A stretch of 64,000 nt of DNA from Prostheceraeus crozeri. Its lineage: Eukaryota; Platyhelminthes; Polycladida; Euryleptidae. Positions 12,592 through 24,365 of the stretch are shown here, one piece after another. The notes beneath the pieces are model-generated. The model ran no database searches and was not told the origin of the DNA. It saw nothing but the letters and a program-made list of their open reading frames with translations. The stretch is from assembly GCA_907163375.1 (NCBI GenBank), contig CAJQUW010015337.1, positions 248,001-312,000 of the forward strand. The letters run 5' to 3'. The position numbers and the translations under genes are program-made. Numbering within the stretch: position 1 is the stretch's first letter; each line of letters starts with the position of its first letter.

Positions 12592-12793
12592 ATAGTAGCA
12601 GCTGGAACAGGAGTATTCAGGAGCCCATACCTTTCCGACGTCTTGTGTTATTTTCTATCCAAAGTATAAATCTTGCGCCGTTGCTATATTATCGTTGAGA
12701 GCAATAGAATAACGTCGTGATGTTTTACTCAAAAGTCGATCACAAGCATAGCAGAACTGGTTCTTATCATTTTTGCAAGAGCGCCTGACATGA

Positions 12794-13371
12794 TGTGGTC
12801 AAGGTCTTTTGCAGTAGCTACTCTGCTATTGTGCTCGGCGCTTAATCCTCAAGTTTCGCATGCACCAACCATGACATCAACTCGTAGAGCAAAACCGTTC
12901 ACTTCCCTGTATCAAAGTTTACTACAAAGTACAGTGAGTCAGAAAACTCGAGATACGAAGAAACAGGTTCAAACAACTACAAAAGTTGACCTGGAAAGTG
13001 GCTCATTATGTTAATATGAATACATATAAACACAATATTAGTAATTCGGCTGCATTTTATGAACTTCGTTAACTAAGAGAGCCTTGTAGACACCTTTATT
13101 GAATACAGCACGATAATGCCTATAGGCCTAAATTTACTAATTTTTGTTGTTTTCCATGTAACAAAACTTTAAATAAGAGTTGAAGAATCCAAAATAATCA
13201 AAAATGAGTCTCATTTTTGTAATCTACGACCTCAAATATGGTATTAACAGTCGTTTTTCTTCTGCTAACAGAAAAAAAGTTGAAAATGCACGAACAGTGA
13301 TATAGGACATGCGGTATTCAAAAAATATCAATGCATAAATGGCCAAGTTTAACCGCGCAAGATGAAAGCAC
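12794..13371. other. Intergenic, no gene recognised
   Basis: AT-rich. Only an unremarkable short plus-strand frame (12790-13014) is seen. Confidence 0.4.
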
Positions 13372-13475
13372 ACAGTGAATTATTTGTGGGACACAACAGA
13401 CACCACACACCGAACTGCTTGTGGAATCAACAAACAACAAATATCGAACTATTTGTGGGACACAATACACAACAT
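13372..13475. repeat. Minisatellite, about 3 units of ~35 bp
   Basis: Units share the core GAACTATTTGTGGGACACAA followed by a CA-rich spacer. The same unit recurs at 15688-15740 on the other side of the LINE relic. Confidence 0.7.
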
Positions 13476-13539
13476 TTATTAAGTCGATACAGAAGCGGTA
13501 TATGACAGAAATGGACAGGTAAACATGCACAAATAATCA

Positions 13540-15687
13540 TCATGAAAGAGAAGAATATTTCACAAAATATTTCAGATACAGAGCAGACTTCCTGATCAGT
13601 GGAGTAGAGAGTGTCTGTGTCTCACACTACTGACATTTCGTGCTTCAAAAAATTGACACAATGGATGATTTTCCCTATTTGCAGATATCTTTTTAATCAG
13701 TTTATTGCAGGATTTGTCAAGTCGGCTCCTCATACATGGAATTTGAGAAAAACTAGCCCATTTTATAGTTAGGCGGTCAAGCTGCTCAAACTTCTTGAAA
13801 TAACTTTTGGGTATGTCACACATCACTGACTAGAAAAAAGATAGATGACAGAAAAATGTAGCCACATAGGCTTGAAAGAGAATTTCAGGGTTATTACAGT
13901 TACTTTTTAAACGTTTGACAAACGAGAGGCTACGACACATAGTTTATAGACATAATCAAATTGGACATTCCACTTGAGATCAGAAGAAAAATGCACTCCC
14001 AATATTTTCAAACTGCTAACCTGCTCAATATGCGATCTTCCAATCAAAATAGGTGTGTGATTTCTGTTTAAAATAAACAATTTTAGTTTTTCAACGTTTA
14101 AGGCAAGCTTTTTGCCTCTTGACTAATCGCAAAAGTGATCAACAACAGATTGAAAATCCTCACACACATTATTACAATTTTGAAGCAGAGTTATGTCATC
14201 TGCATATGCAACAATTTCGGCACAGTCAAATTTCGGGAAATCATTGATAAGCAAAACAAATAAAAGCGGTCCCAAAATAGACCCCTATGGGACTCCACTA
14301 GTCACTCTATTCCAAGGAGTCAATATATTTTTATTGCAGGCTCTTCGGAAACGATCGTTTCCGAAAATCTTGAACAAAATTAATAGTGTGAGAAGAACTT
14401 TTAAAATCCATATCAAGCGAACGCAACAATTTAAGATGACTCACAGTGTCAAAAGCTTTTTTGAAGTCAAATGCGATCATGCTGTTCGATCTCTCTTTAG
14501 TGACATGTTGTAAAACCGACAGACGTATTGAAAGCAAAGCACTGCGACAACCTCGACAACGTCGTGGAACAAAGCCAAACTGTCGATACTCAAGGTGTTC
14601 GATAATGGACGGAAGGATGAGGCAGTCACAAATGAGAATTTCTAAAAGTTTTCGTGGGAATGGCAATATAGAGATTGGTCTGAAGACATTACCTTTGTTT
14701 ATCGAATTGGGATAATATTGGCTCATTTCCAAAGCTTTGGGAATACAGAAGTTTGTAGAGATCGGTTGTATATGATCGTCAATAGCTCTGAAAGCACATC
14801 CGCAAACATCCAATGGAAGCTACCGGGGATTCCATCAGGACCGGTGGAATTCGATGTGCGCTTCGCAATCAAATTGAAAACAGTTTCTTCAGTTATACTG
14901 GGCATGCTAAATTCACGAGATTCAACATGAGAACTCGTCTGAAATAGATGAATGTCTTTCGGAGAAAAATGGTGCGCGAACTCCTGGTTTAAGCGATGAG
15001 CAGTGGTATCGTCAATCAAATCAGATTCGATGAAGGATATTCGTTGTGAATTAATACTCTTCCATTTTGCAGAAGTTGAAGAAGATGACAAACGAGCAAA
15101 ATGTTTCCTTTTGGCTTTCGCTAAATTCCACGATAAACTGTCAGATACTTGCTGTAGTTCCCACAAGAGAGGACTCTATCACGCGCATATGAGCGGGCCT
15201 TTAAAGACGGAGAAATCCAAGGTGCATCACATGACCTCATACGGACAGTCTTACGATAGAAAAACATTATCACAAAATTTCAAAAACATTTGTAGAACAG
15301 CAACCATGGAATCAAGGTCTTCAAAGTCAATAAAATTTTTCAAGTCTTGTGATCCAAGTACAGCACGGCAAGTTGCATATGATGATGGTGAACAGGAACG
15401 AATGACAATCTTTTTGGTTGAAATGGACTTGCGCGAGTCAGCAACACTGTTAACATAAATTCCCTTATAATCGGAACGATTTAAAAGAGAAATGCAGACC
15501 GGTACTTCAAATTTTGTAGGTTGATTAGTTACAACTACGTCTAACACATTGATACCACGAGCTGCCTGTCGAACGAGTTGTTGAAAATTATTGTACAAGC
15601 GAAAGTCAGACAAAGAGTGGCGCAAATCATTTACGTCATCAACGATCGAAGAATAACTAACAAGTAGAATTGTATATCTGTAAAAGT
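13540..15687 (-). pseudogene. Decayed non-LTR retrotransposon (LINE), endonuclease tail plus reverse transcriptase
   Basis: Minus-strand blocks lie in LINE order. At 15690-15250 is the end of an apurinic-type endonuclease domain (RGINVLDVVVTN, then LLNRSDYKGIYV in the place of the usual SDH motif). At 15166-14723 is the linker ending STGPDGIPGSFH. At 14813-14331 is the RT start (FRPISILPFPRKLLE, then GFVPRRCRGCRSAL) and finger/palm motif A, MIAFDFKKAFDTVSH. About 14310-14200 holds GSILGPLLFVLLINDFP and the AYADDITLL catalytic motif, with the normal VPQGS read as VP-stop-GS. At 13826-13596 is a C-terminal scrap. Multiple stops and frame changes show age. No ORF1 was seen. The clade (CR1/L2-like or I-like) is not resolved. 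Confidence 0.75.
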
Positions 15688-15740
15688 ATATCGAACTTTT
15701 TGTGGGACGCAACACCAACACACATCGAACTATTTGTGGA
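15688..15740. repeat. Minisatellite, about 1.5 units of ~35 bp
   Basis: Units with ATCGAACTTTTTGTGGGACG and ATCGAACTATTTGTGG, the same family and orientation as 13372-13475. The pair brackets the LINE relic. Confidence 0.65.
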
Positions 15741-18700
15741 AATGATTTTGACAATGACAGTCTTGGCAGTATGGATGGTCATCGCACAATACAGCTAAGA
15801 GTTTTTGAAGTTGCTTTCAACCACAAACCCTTCTAGCGCTCTCTACCACCCTTCACCAAGAAAATTGCAGTTTTCACCAAGGTTGGTCTTGGGTTTCATG
15901 AAAGTCTTGAGTAATCTTGGATAGGCATCCAAAATATTGGGCAATGAACCTAAGATCTTGTGCAGTGCGACAAGACCGATTTTCTAATTTCATTTAATGA
16001 GGTTTTTGGATATCATACTGGGAACTCGGCATTAAACCACAATTTAGTATGATGAATGCAATGTTGTGCTAGAAATTTGTTCTGTTTTATGTATCCGAGT
16101 CATGTCTGACATCATTGTTCAGATGATTTCTGTGGCTCATCAACATTCAACACTAATGTAGTTATTTGGTTGATTTTACAGCATAATTTTACATCATTAT
16201 ATAAGTTGAAAATGAGAATGGTAATCATAATAGCAGTCATAATAATAAAAAATAGATATTCATAAAAATCAAATCAATCAAAAATCACTTAGAATTACAA
16301 AAAGTTAAATTAATATTAAATATGAAAGGATGTGAATAATTGAAGTTTACAGAAGCTCAAGTACATTTGTCAGAGGGAACTTGACCAGCATGTCTATAGA
16401 CATAACCGCTGATTCAAAACATGTATTGAATGAATTATCCAAAAACACGATATTCAATTAAAAAGTAAAGTATACTAACATATGAGATCTACCAAAAAGG
16501 TGAAAAATAGCAATGATATCACAATCTTGGGTTCTGATTTTTGGTCTTGGGTATTTGATCATGGTTCTTTGGAACCTACCAATGATTTTAACCCACCTTG
16601 TTATCACAGTATCTTCAGATGCCTCTTTGTAAAACATATCGCCGATCCATGCCCTTTTCTCCCTTTTTGTGTCAGGCCATACAATTCCAATTTATGATTT
16701 ATGTCACTTGCAGTGTCCTATAGCATCATTGAGTTCAGTGTGGTATTAAGGGCAGTTTATGATCCAATCATGTGCTAGTTCTCTGTACTCTAACTGTATA
16801 TCTATACAATGATCTCTTTCTTGACGTGTAAGTTTGATTTTCATTACATTGAAATAAAATATTATTGTGAAATCCCAAATATGGACATCTTTCGATGGAA
16901 GATTTTTAGAATTGAGAAGAATGAAGCAAATTGAACATCAGTAGATGGCATATTATTCTTGCAAAGGAACAAGTGTATGTTAGTCAACTGTCGTGAAAGA
17001 GAAGAACTTCTTGCTTTTTTACAGTGATATTTATGTAGTGAAGCCTACTTGCTCTATAGCTATGATCTTCTGAATATATAGTAAAATCCATGTGTCTCAA
17101 CCTGTCCTTCATTGCATTATCTGTGCCAATAACCTGAACTTTTTGTTGTTATGCGTCTTTGCTTCATTCAATCCCGCCGAACAATGTCATCAATAAAAAA
17201 TCTTTAAAAAAGCCGGAGGCAATAATTTTGTTAAAGACAAAAATTATGCAAATTGCTGATGTATAAGCAAATTAAAATATTATGATCGGATAGAAATTGT
17301 ACGCAATCATAACCAGGTGTTCTTTTTCTCAATAGGTGGAGCATATGTGTTAAAGCGGATTGCATACTAATTTCTGTAAATACTGTTTGCTTTTGGGGTA
17401 GTGTCACATTTCCAACACAAGGCGCCATTTTTCTCAGATCGTCATCTACTATCTCACATATAGTCTTGTGATTGTGACAACAGAAGGGAATTATTTCATC
17501 TTAAAAGCTGATGATAGCTCTAACATTAGGATGCGATGGTTTATTTAAATCGAACGCTGTGTGACAGAAATGATCGAAATTATCTCTAAATTTTTAATGC
17601 TCATTCCGACATTTTAATGCTTTCTGTATTTGAAGTGTTTTCACGAATATTAGCATTTCAGAAACTAGATTCTTTGGAAAATATTTTGATATACGAGCGT
17701 AATTCAAATCTATTCACATGGCTTGCACTTTACACTGCCGCCAGATATTCAAAGGGTATTTGACCAAATTTTCATGAAATTTCACTTGTGCATGCAAGTA
17801 GGAAACACCTGTACAGTGCCTCAGAAATTTTGTGCTGATTGGTGTTTGAATTTTGGGGAATTGAAAACATAGGGAGAGTTATCTTAGGGATCTTACGACT
17901 ACCAAATATTTCACACCTATTTAAGCAAATAGTTTTGATGATGCTTCTCTTCCATCGGGGTGTCTTCTACTCCTAGAAATCAACGAAATCCAGGAGTTAT
18001 CCGGGAATTTGAGTCTTCCGCGTCAGCGGCCACCCTGTGGACTAGACACTAAGCAATTTTGGCAAGTCCATTCGATCCAAATACCGTGTGTAGCTATGAA
18101 GCATCCCATATTCATTCTACCTCTCAGAATCCTGAGCTGCAGAATGCTTGCTGGTTCGAGTGATGGAAGACTATACACACTATACACTATACACTATACA
18201 CATCTAATTTGCAATTCATGATCACAAAATCCCGAGTCTTTGCCAATCTTGACTCCAGGGTCACCGAAAGTCGGGATTTTGCAAAATATTGTATTTTTCA
18301 CTGAAAGCTTATATTCATCATCAGTTTAATAAACATCATGGTGTTGGTAGTTTCCTGTGCCTTCAATCTTCAGTTGTTTTACTCATTTGCAGAAAAAACT
18401 TACGTGATTGATCTGAAGTCACTAAAGATGAATTAACGATGAGAACGTCCAATTGTCTTATCGTCATCTGCACTATCCAATTTTTTTTGTGATTTTCCAT
18501 TGTTTCTATCATTGCTCAAAATCCGCTGTTAGAATCCTTTGAATTCGAGATGTGTAAAAGCATCTTGATATTACTGTTAAATGCTACGATTGCTACAAGA
18601 AAGGAGGATTTCAATAAACTAAAATAATCCTCTACTCCCATATCTTGATGCATGACATCAATCAATGCAGAAAAGATAAACTGAGAATTGAGCTGTGTGT

Positions 18701-20038
18701 TATTTAGTACCAGTAAAAATGATCTTCTCAGTTCAAATTTTGCGATAAACAACGCAGATATCTCTCCGATGAATGAGGCAAATGTAATTCTGAATACATT
18801 AAAAACAATTTGGGCGAATTCCCTAATTGAACGTTGGAACTCGGTCTTTGAACCGATAAGTTGGTTGAAAGAAACATTGTACCATGCGAACAAGATTACA
18901 CCACTAAATGTGCTGAATAATCTTGACAATCTCACATGGTAAGGAAAGCAATCTCCATTAGTTTATGATGCATACTGCATAAACGAATGTGCCTATATAA
19001 ACAGAAGAACATAATATAAAGCTTATTAGCAAACTTCGATTAATGTGATGTAGAAATAAATATTATCTGACATTACCTAAAGAAGTCGAGAAGCAAAAAG
19101 CTAGAAGTTTTAAAAGAAATGTAACTAGGAAACATCAAAGTCATCCAAGATGTCATCAATAAAAGTCAACATGCCTTCTTCACGATTGATATAGGCCTAC
19201 AACAAAAGAAGAAAGAAAAAGAAGTGCATAAAAAGTTAGGTGCACTCGCAAATGAAAATACAGCAAGCTTGAACATTGATAAGATTAATTGATTAAACAT
19301 CAGCGATGCCTGGGAGATGACAAAGGTTCTAGAATAAAGAAATTATGAGCTAATAGTTGAATTATTGGCAAAGTTACAGACTGACGTTATGTGGGGCGGG
19401 TCGTGCGTATCCGGACCGCATTTTACTCCAGAAAATACCATCCCAACATGAGCGAAACTCCTCTTAAAGCATCTATAGCTTTCATGATGCTGTTTATAGC
19501 TAGGAATGGAAACTTAATGCATTTTCACAATAAAGTCCTGCTGATGAAATATAAGTTTATCTAAATTTTCGTCGTTTTGACCTCCTGTTCACAGAAAAAG
19601 GATCATACAAAAAGTTTCAAAAAGTCAAGCATCCATAAGCACCTACAAACTTGCTAATAGAGCGACAACCTGTTCCCTCTTGAGACTTCCATCATGGCTT
19701 CTGACTTAACTACCATCAGTTTGTGTTTTAGAGAAGCCATCAATATAAAATCATTAATGCCTACTCTGAATAATAGAGAAGAAAACTGTGAGTTCCAAAC
19801 ATTGATATTTCGATCTATCTTTGACTTTCAAAAAGTTTTTGTACGATCCTGCGAACAGCGAGGCTTTATTTAGATCACAAAGTTCTTTCTTCCAAAAAAT
19901 GCTGCTTTAACTTAATTCTGATACATTTCCGCTAATCACTGCATTAATTATTCCCTAAGAGGAGAGGATTCTGAAACCTATCATAAACATAGCATAGAAG
20001 AATTCATCACGATCTTTGACTAAATGCGTCAGTACACC
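15741..20038. other. Intergenic; mostly featureless, one short tandem repeat
   Basis: No confident gene in about 4.3 kb. A short tandem tract of ACTATAC units lies at about 18171-18203. A possible membrane-protein fragment at 18516-18935 is listed separately. Confidence 0.4.
18516..18935 (-). other. Possible chemoreceptor-like membrane protein fragment
   Basis: A 139-codon minus-strand frame (open upstream for about ten more codons) encodes three hydrophobic stretches: LFSTFSGVILFAWYNVSF, FRITFASFIGEISALFIA and FLVAIVAFNSNIKMLL near the end. The spacing loosely recalls the C-terminal part of arthropod gustatory receptors, but the usual TYxxxxxQF signature is absent. The start is GTG-like and probably not real, so this would be an internal or terminal exon. 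An overlapping plus-strand frame (18688-18942) ends at a GTAAGG donor-like site, so strand choice is uncertain. Kept only as a candidate. Confidence 0.22.
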
Positions 20039-20754
20039 GTTTAAAGCAGTGGTGGGCAATGCGTGGCCCGCCACCGCTTCTCATATCTAAAGTGGCCCGC
20101 GGACATTATTTGAATCGATGATGTGAAAATGACTCACTCCGACTTCGACCTTTGGGAGGTACATCTAAGGGTGAGGGATCCTCCTTAGAATTTTCTAAAC
20201 CATCAATTAACAACTAAATGATCAATGTGATGGCACAAAAAACAAAAATTCACGTTCGAATTATCCAACCATGCTCCTTTCGTAATGAATGTCTTGTCGC
20301 ATATGCACAAAATGGTCATCACCGGCGCGAGTTTATGCTACGTCATATCGTATTCGATGCCCAGCTGAGCATGTTTCTCTACGTAATAAACCACGCCTCA
20401 ATGAGCCTAGAAAGAGAGGCTGTATTAATTAGACCTTGACTACGAATGGAGGAATCTACCCGCAAGATTTTGACGGGCCAACATTTTTTCAAATATTCTT
20501 GCTGAATTTCATTTGTACATAATTTGTACTGAATTTCATGTATACTTCTACACTAATACCGTTCCGTTCCGTTCAAATTCCGTTTAATTGCACAATAGAA
20601 AAGCTTCCATGATTTGTTATAGGCCTATTCGCTCTTCAATACTCACATGAATTGCAGAAAGTAAATAATGATTCTTTAATAATGAACAAATTAGTTGAGT
20701 ACAATACGGCTGTATACATTTTCATGCAAAATTTTGTTGTGTAATACAACCACT

Positions 20755-22561
20755 TTTTTTTGTTATGTTTACTAAAACACATTTTTCTTCACCCACTTGT
20801 ATATTTGCCAGAGACGATTTAGTAAAAAATAAAAGTTTTTACAAACCCGACGTTTCGAGTGACCACACTCTTCACCTGGGGAACGGCCGGCCAACAAAAG
20901 ATTGGCTTACATATGCATCCGCGAACGAACGTTCATGTGACTCGCTCATGTTTGCGATTGATTTTTGGTTGAAGTCTTCTAATGTATTCTGCTTCGGACA
21001 CTCTAGTTCTCAAAGGATTAAGCTGTTGATCAATGATTTCAATTCTAAACATATCAATAGTGGCATTGTTATATTCAGAATGGACAAAGCGAACATGATC
21101 AGATAGGGCACTTTTGTTGTCTTTATTCTTAATACTGTATTGATGTTCTTTAAAACGATTATTGAGCGGACGATTGGTAGAACCAATGTAAAATTCACTG
21201 CAGATATTGGAAGTGAATTTATAGACGACGTGTTTAATGTAACAATTGTTGATGTGGGGATTCGACTTACAAATATATATATATTTGTAATGTATGTATA
21301 AATGTATGTGTATAATGTATGTATGTGTATAATGTATGTATGTATAAATATATTGGGATCATTTTCAAACGGACCGAGGATGATGTCATCCACATATCTG
21401 CGGAACAGCTTTGGAACAATATTGTGTTTTTCCAAAATAGCAAGAACTTTAGTTTCAATGTCCATTTTGGACCCCCTTTTGGACACCTTTTGCTATAGTC
21501 TTTGTTGATTACATTGAAATTAAAAAGCTCTTGCTATTTTGGAAAAACACAATATTGTTCCAAAGCTGTTCCGCAGATATGTGGATGACATCATCCTCGG
21601 TCCGTTTGAAAATGATCCCAATGTATTTGAAAATATACTGAATGTCTTTAATTCTACGAGTATTCATTCTGACATACAATTTACCATCGAAATTCCAAAA
21701 GACGGAAAACTTAACTTTTTAGATTTAACTCTATCGATATCCGATACCATTGAATTTCAAGATTTTAAAAAGACAACTCACTCTGGCATTACGTTAGATA
21801 AACGGAGTTGGATCTCTCAGTCTGTGAAAACCAAATTTGTGAATAATACATTCAAATATATAAAGGATAGATGTTCCAATAATAATGCTTTTCAGAAGCA
21901 TATGAATTCTACCATTCGCAATTTAAAAGATAATAATTACTCCGACTCTGACTTGAAAGAAAACACTTTTGAACACGAGATTTCGTACTAATACTACAGA
22001 ACAAAAACAATGTAATTTCCATGTCGACTTTATTAATGACAATAACCTGCGAAAATTAAGAAAACTTACTAATGAATACCAATTACCAATTAAAATTATT
22101 CCTAAGCCTGGAAAACAATTAAAACACAATTTGAATACTTTCAATAAAAACATAAATGATTGTTCTTGCAATATTTGCCCTATCTGATCATGCTCGCTTT
22201 GTCCATTCTGAATATAACAATGCCACTATTGATATGTTTAGAATTGAAATCATTGATCAACAGCTTAATCCTTTGAGAACTAGAGTGTCCGAAGCAGAAT
22301 ACATTAGAAGACTTCAACCAAAAATCAATCGCAAACATGAGCGAGTCACATGAACGTTCGTTCGCGGATGCATATTTAAGCCATTCTTTTGTTGGCCGGC
22401 CGTTCCCCAGATGAAGAGTGTGGTCACTCGAAACGTCGGGTTTGTAAAAACTTTTATTTTTTACTAAATCGTCTCTGGCAAATATACAAGTGGGTGAAGA
22501 AAAATGTGTTTTAGTAAACATAACAAAATGAAAAACGTCCACCCGTACACTGCCATCAATT
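20755..22561. mobile_element. Head-to-head pair of 5'-truncated Penelope-like elements
   Basis: Two partial copies point outward from a centre near 21530: one on minus (20755-21530), one on plus (21531-22561). A perfect 13-bp duplication TAATACAACCACT (20742-20754 and 22562-22574) flanks the pair as a unit. The outer ~350 bp of the arms are nearly identical inverted copies, with about four differences seen by eye. The right arm shows the end of the reverse transcriptase (LFRRYVDDIILGPFE, then IPKDGKLNFLDLTL). The left arm shows the GIY-YIG endonuclease (VVYKFTSNICSEFYIGSTN, then NNRFKEHQYSI), and both end in SEAEYIRRLQPKINRKHE. Each arm lacks a different internal piece, so neither is whole. 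The high identity implies a recent insertion. Confidence 0.85.
21271..21352. repeat. ATGTATGT-type microsatellite at the internal deletion of the left Penelope arm
   Basis: Imperfect TATA and (ATGT)n tract sitting where the left arm has lost the end of the RT and the linker. The right arm keeps AATGTATTTG at the equivalent point, a plausible seed for the expansion (inference). Confidence 0.65.
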
Positions 22562-22720
22562 TAATACAACCACTATATATTCACGTACGTGAATTCCATA
22601 CGTGCACTTTAAAGTACGGAATAATAGAATATTAGGCCTATATTACCGGCTTTCAAAATGAGTGGACCGCGAGCCTTTCTAACCGCTATCCCAACTCGGT
22701 TGCCCATCGCTGCTTTAAAG

Positions 22721-23770
22721 TGACATTTCAAAATGAGACCCGTAGGGTTCTATGAAAAAGTTCACCTTTTTACGAAATAAAGGATCGCCGAAGTTTGGTG
22801 ATGTTTTCTTGATTAACATCATCTTCATTAAGCCATCCTTATTTAGAGGCTAACATTATCTGGTTTTCCTTTCAATGTTATCCGAGCGTTATTTGATAAT
22901 TATTAAACCGTTCAAGCGAAGTTCGTTCTATTCTTAACTTTACCTTTTGATGAGAATTTCGAGGAATACCCACCCCCGCATTCTCATCCCATCTTTTCCA
23001 TTGTACAAGGTCTAGACGGCCACCCACGCCCTAAACAACGGTCATCCATTTGAAATGATCGAATTCTACTTCGCCCTCGCGAACATCTTGCGATCTCATC
23101 AACGTAGAAAATAATTGAGCGAAAGTGAGACGATCGAAAAGGGGAACTGACCAACTCTTCAGAAAGGATGTTTAAAGAAATTATCAGCAGTAATCACATA
23201 AAAATTCTTGGAAAAAGAGACATTATCGAGAGGTTACCGACTAATCACTTCCGAAATAAGGAGGTTGCAATAAGTTTCATCTCTAATAACTCAAGAAAAT
23301 TGATTGTGCGTGTTGTACGCGTTCAGTTATACATTCTATTGGCTCTTAGTTTTTGTCAGATGATGTACGAGATTACGTAAAAGATAAGGAACAAAGAAAA
23401 GTCCATTGATAGTTAATCAGTTAATATTTTCATGCTTATGTAACCAAGAGTGACAATATCTTACATAATAGAGCGTCTCTCAAATGATGATTTGCGACTA
23501 TGAAGGCAGATGCTAGCCTTAATAGATTATGTTTGTTGGGCAGGAGCATTGGTCAGATTGTCACTTGTCGACATTCATATGAATGAGGCGCCATGATGAT
23601 GCGATCTTCTAAATCAGTGCTGCAGCGTTGCGGCTATATAGTCTGAGATAGAGATGTCACGACATTTTTTCAGACACAGTTCCGCAACTTTTTAGCAATC
23701 ATCAGATATGAGATGTGACGAGTTGAAGCCCTGAAAATGTGTGAATACATTTTAATAGAGTTTTAGTTTC
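22721..23770. other. Intergenic, no gene recognised
   Basis: A 70-codon frame at 23168-23380 (+) has no recognisable motif. Nothing else is supported. Confidence 0.4.
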
Positions 23771-23951
23771 AAAATTCAATGTTCCACGACGTAAATTATA
23801 TTAAATGATCAAGACTGCCGATATTTCACGACCACCTCGGATCGCGTCTTCAGGACTGAGACTGACATTGATGTCTCTAAATGAACTGAATATCATTCGC
23901 CAGACAATTTGATAGACAAAGTCGATAGTGAACAATAAAAGAATACGGCAA

Positions 23952-24284
23952 TTAAGACAATGCGATAATAACAAATGAAGAGAATAAAATCAAAAGTTGC
24001 AGGTTATTATATACAAAAGGGACAGTTAACTCACATCGATTTAGAGTTTGTTGGCTTTTTGAATGCCAAGCTTCCAGGAAAAGTCTCTTGTGGTAGTTCC
24101 TCTCGGTTTCAAGAATTTTTGGTTCGTCCCACACTATGGCATGACCACTCTCAAGAGCGTGCTCTGCAACTGCAGACTTTTCCGGATACATAAGACGTAA
24201 GGCCGAGTGATGCTGATTCACTCTAGTTCCGAGACTGTTGCCAGATTGTCCAATGTAAAATTTATCACAGTTGTTACAAGACAA
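23952..24284 (-). pseudogene. Penelope-like GIY-YIG endonuclease domain
   Basis: GIY-YIG nuclease that nicks target DNA for primed reverse transcription. It reads SCNNCDKFYIGQSGNSLGTR, where KFYIG is the YIG half of the active-site motif and the CxxC supplies zinc ligands of Penelope-type nucleases. It continues VNQHHSALRL, AVAEHALESGHAI and LETERNYHKRLFLEAWHSK, the conserved C-terminal helix with the catalytic Glu region. The family position is not resolved. It belongs with the RT block immediately upstream. Confidence 0.85.
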
Positions 24285-24365
24285 TTTGTAAACAACTCCC
24301 CTCTTTTGAGAAAACTCAATGGGATCTTTGGTAGTCGGCAGAAAATTACGAATACGTTTACATGG

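Larger units (their letters stand above)
10108..12793 (-). pseudogene. Broken member of a cysteine-rich ORF family (CKND...FCYxC / DEHGER), split by a hAT insertion
   Basis: Three minus-strand blocks lie in protein order. First, 12793-12600: a Cys-rich module CKNDKNQFCYACDRLL then YFG, a stop, and WAPEYSCSSCY. Second, 10801-10467: GWMNGTRSRMPFDIPRVW, then DCFFC and a VPHAESLPI segment. Third, 10407-10108: KVHYLGLHLPELL then SDEHGERLHQTFKV and a final YIW. From memory the order CKND / Zn-ligand pairs / MPF(A/D)IPxVWRE / DCxFC / PVPH / DEHGERxHQ matches an uncharacterised ORF family that is repeated in arthropod genomes. Its role is unknown and it may itself be mobile. A hAT element separates the first two blocks exactly between codons, and an in-frame stop lies in the first block. 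This copy is dead. Whether the 10407-10467 gap is an intron or decay is unclear. Confidence 0.6.
20047..22712. mobile_element. hAT-type transposon, non-autonomous, carrying a nested Penelope-like pair
   Basis: The left end starts CAGTGGTGGGCAATGCG. The right end, inverted, starts CAGCGATGGGCAACCG. Flanking 8-mers GTTTAAAG (20039-20046) and CTTTAAAG (22713-22720) agree at 7 of 8 positions, as expected of a hAT target duplication. No transposase domain is visible in the element's own DNA (20047-20741 and 22575-22712). The centre is occupied by the younger Penelope-like insertion. A fragment of the same family lies inverted at 39900-40048. Confidence 0.75.

Noticed and set aside
13318-13530. Minus-strand frame over the 35-bp minisatellite
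   Set aside because: It is a translation of tandem repeats (CVPQIVRY-like repeats), not a gene.
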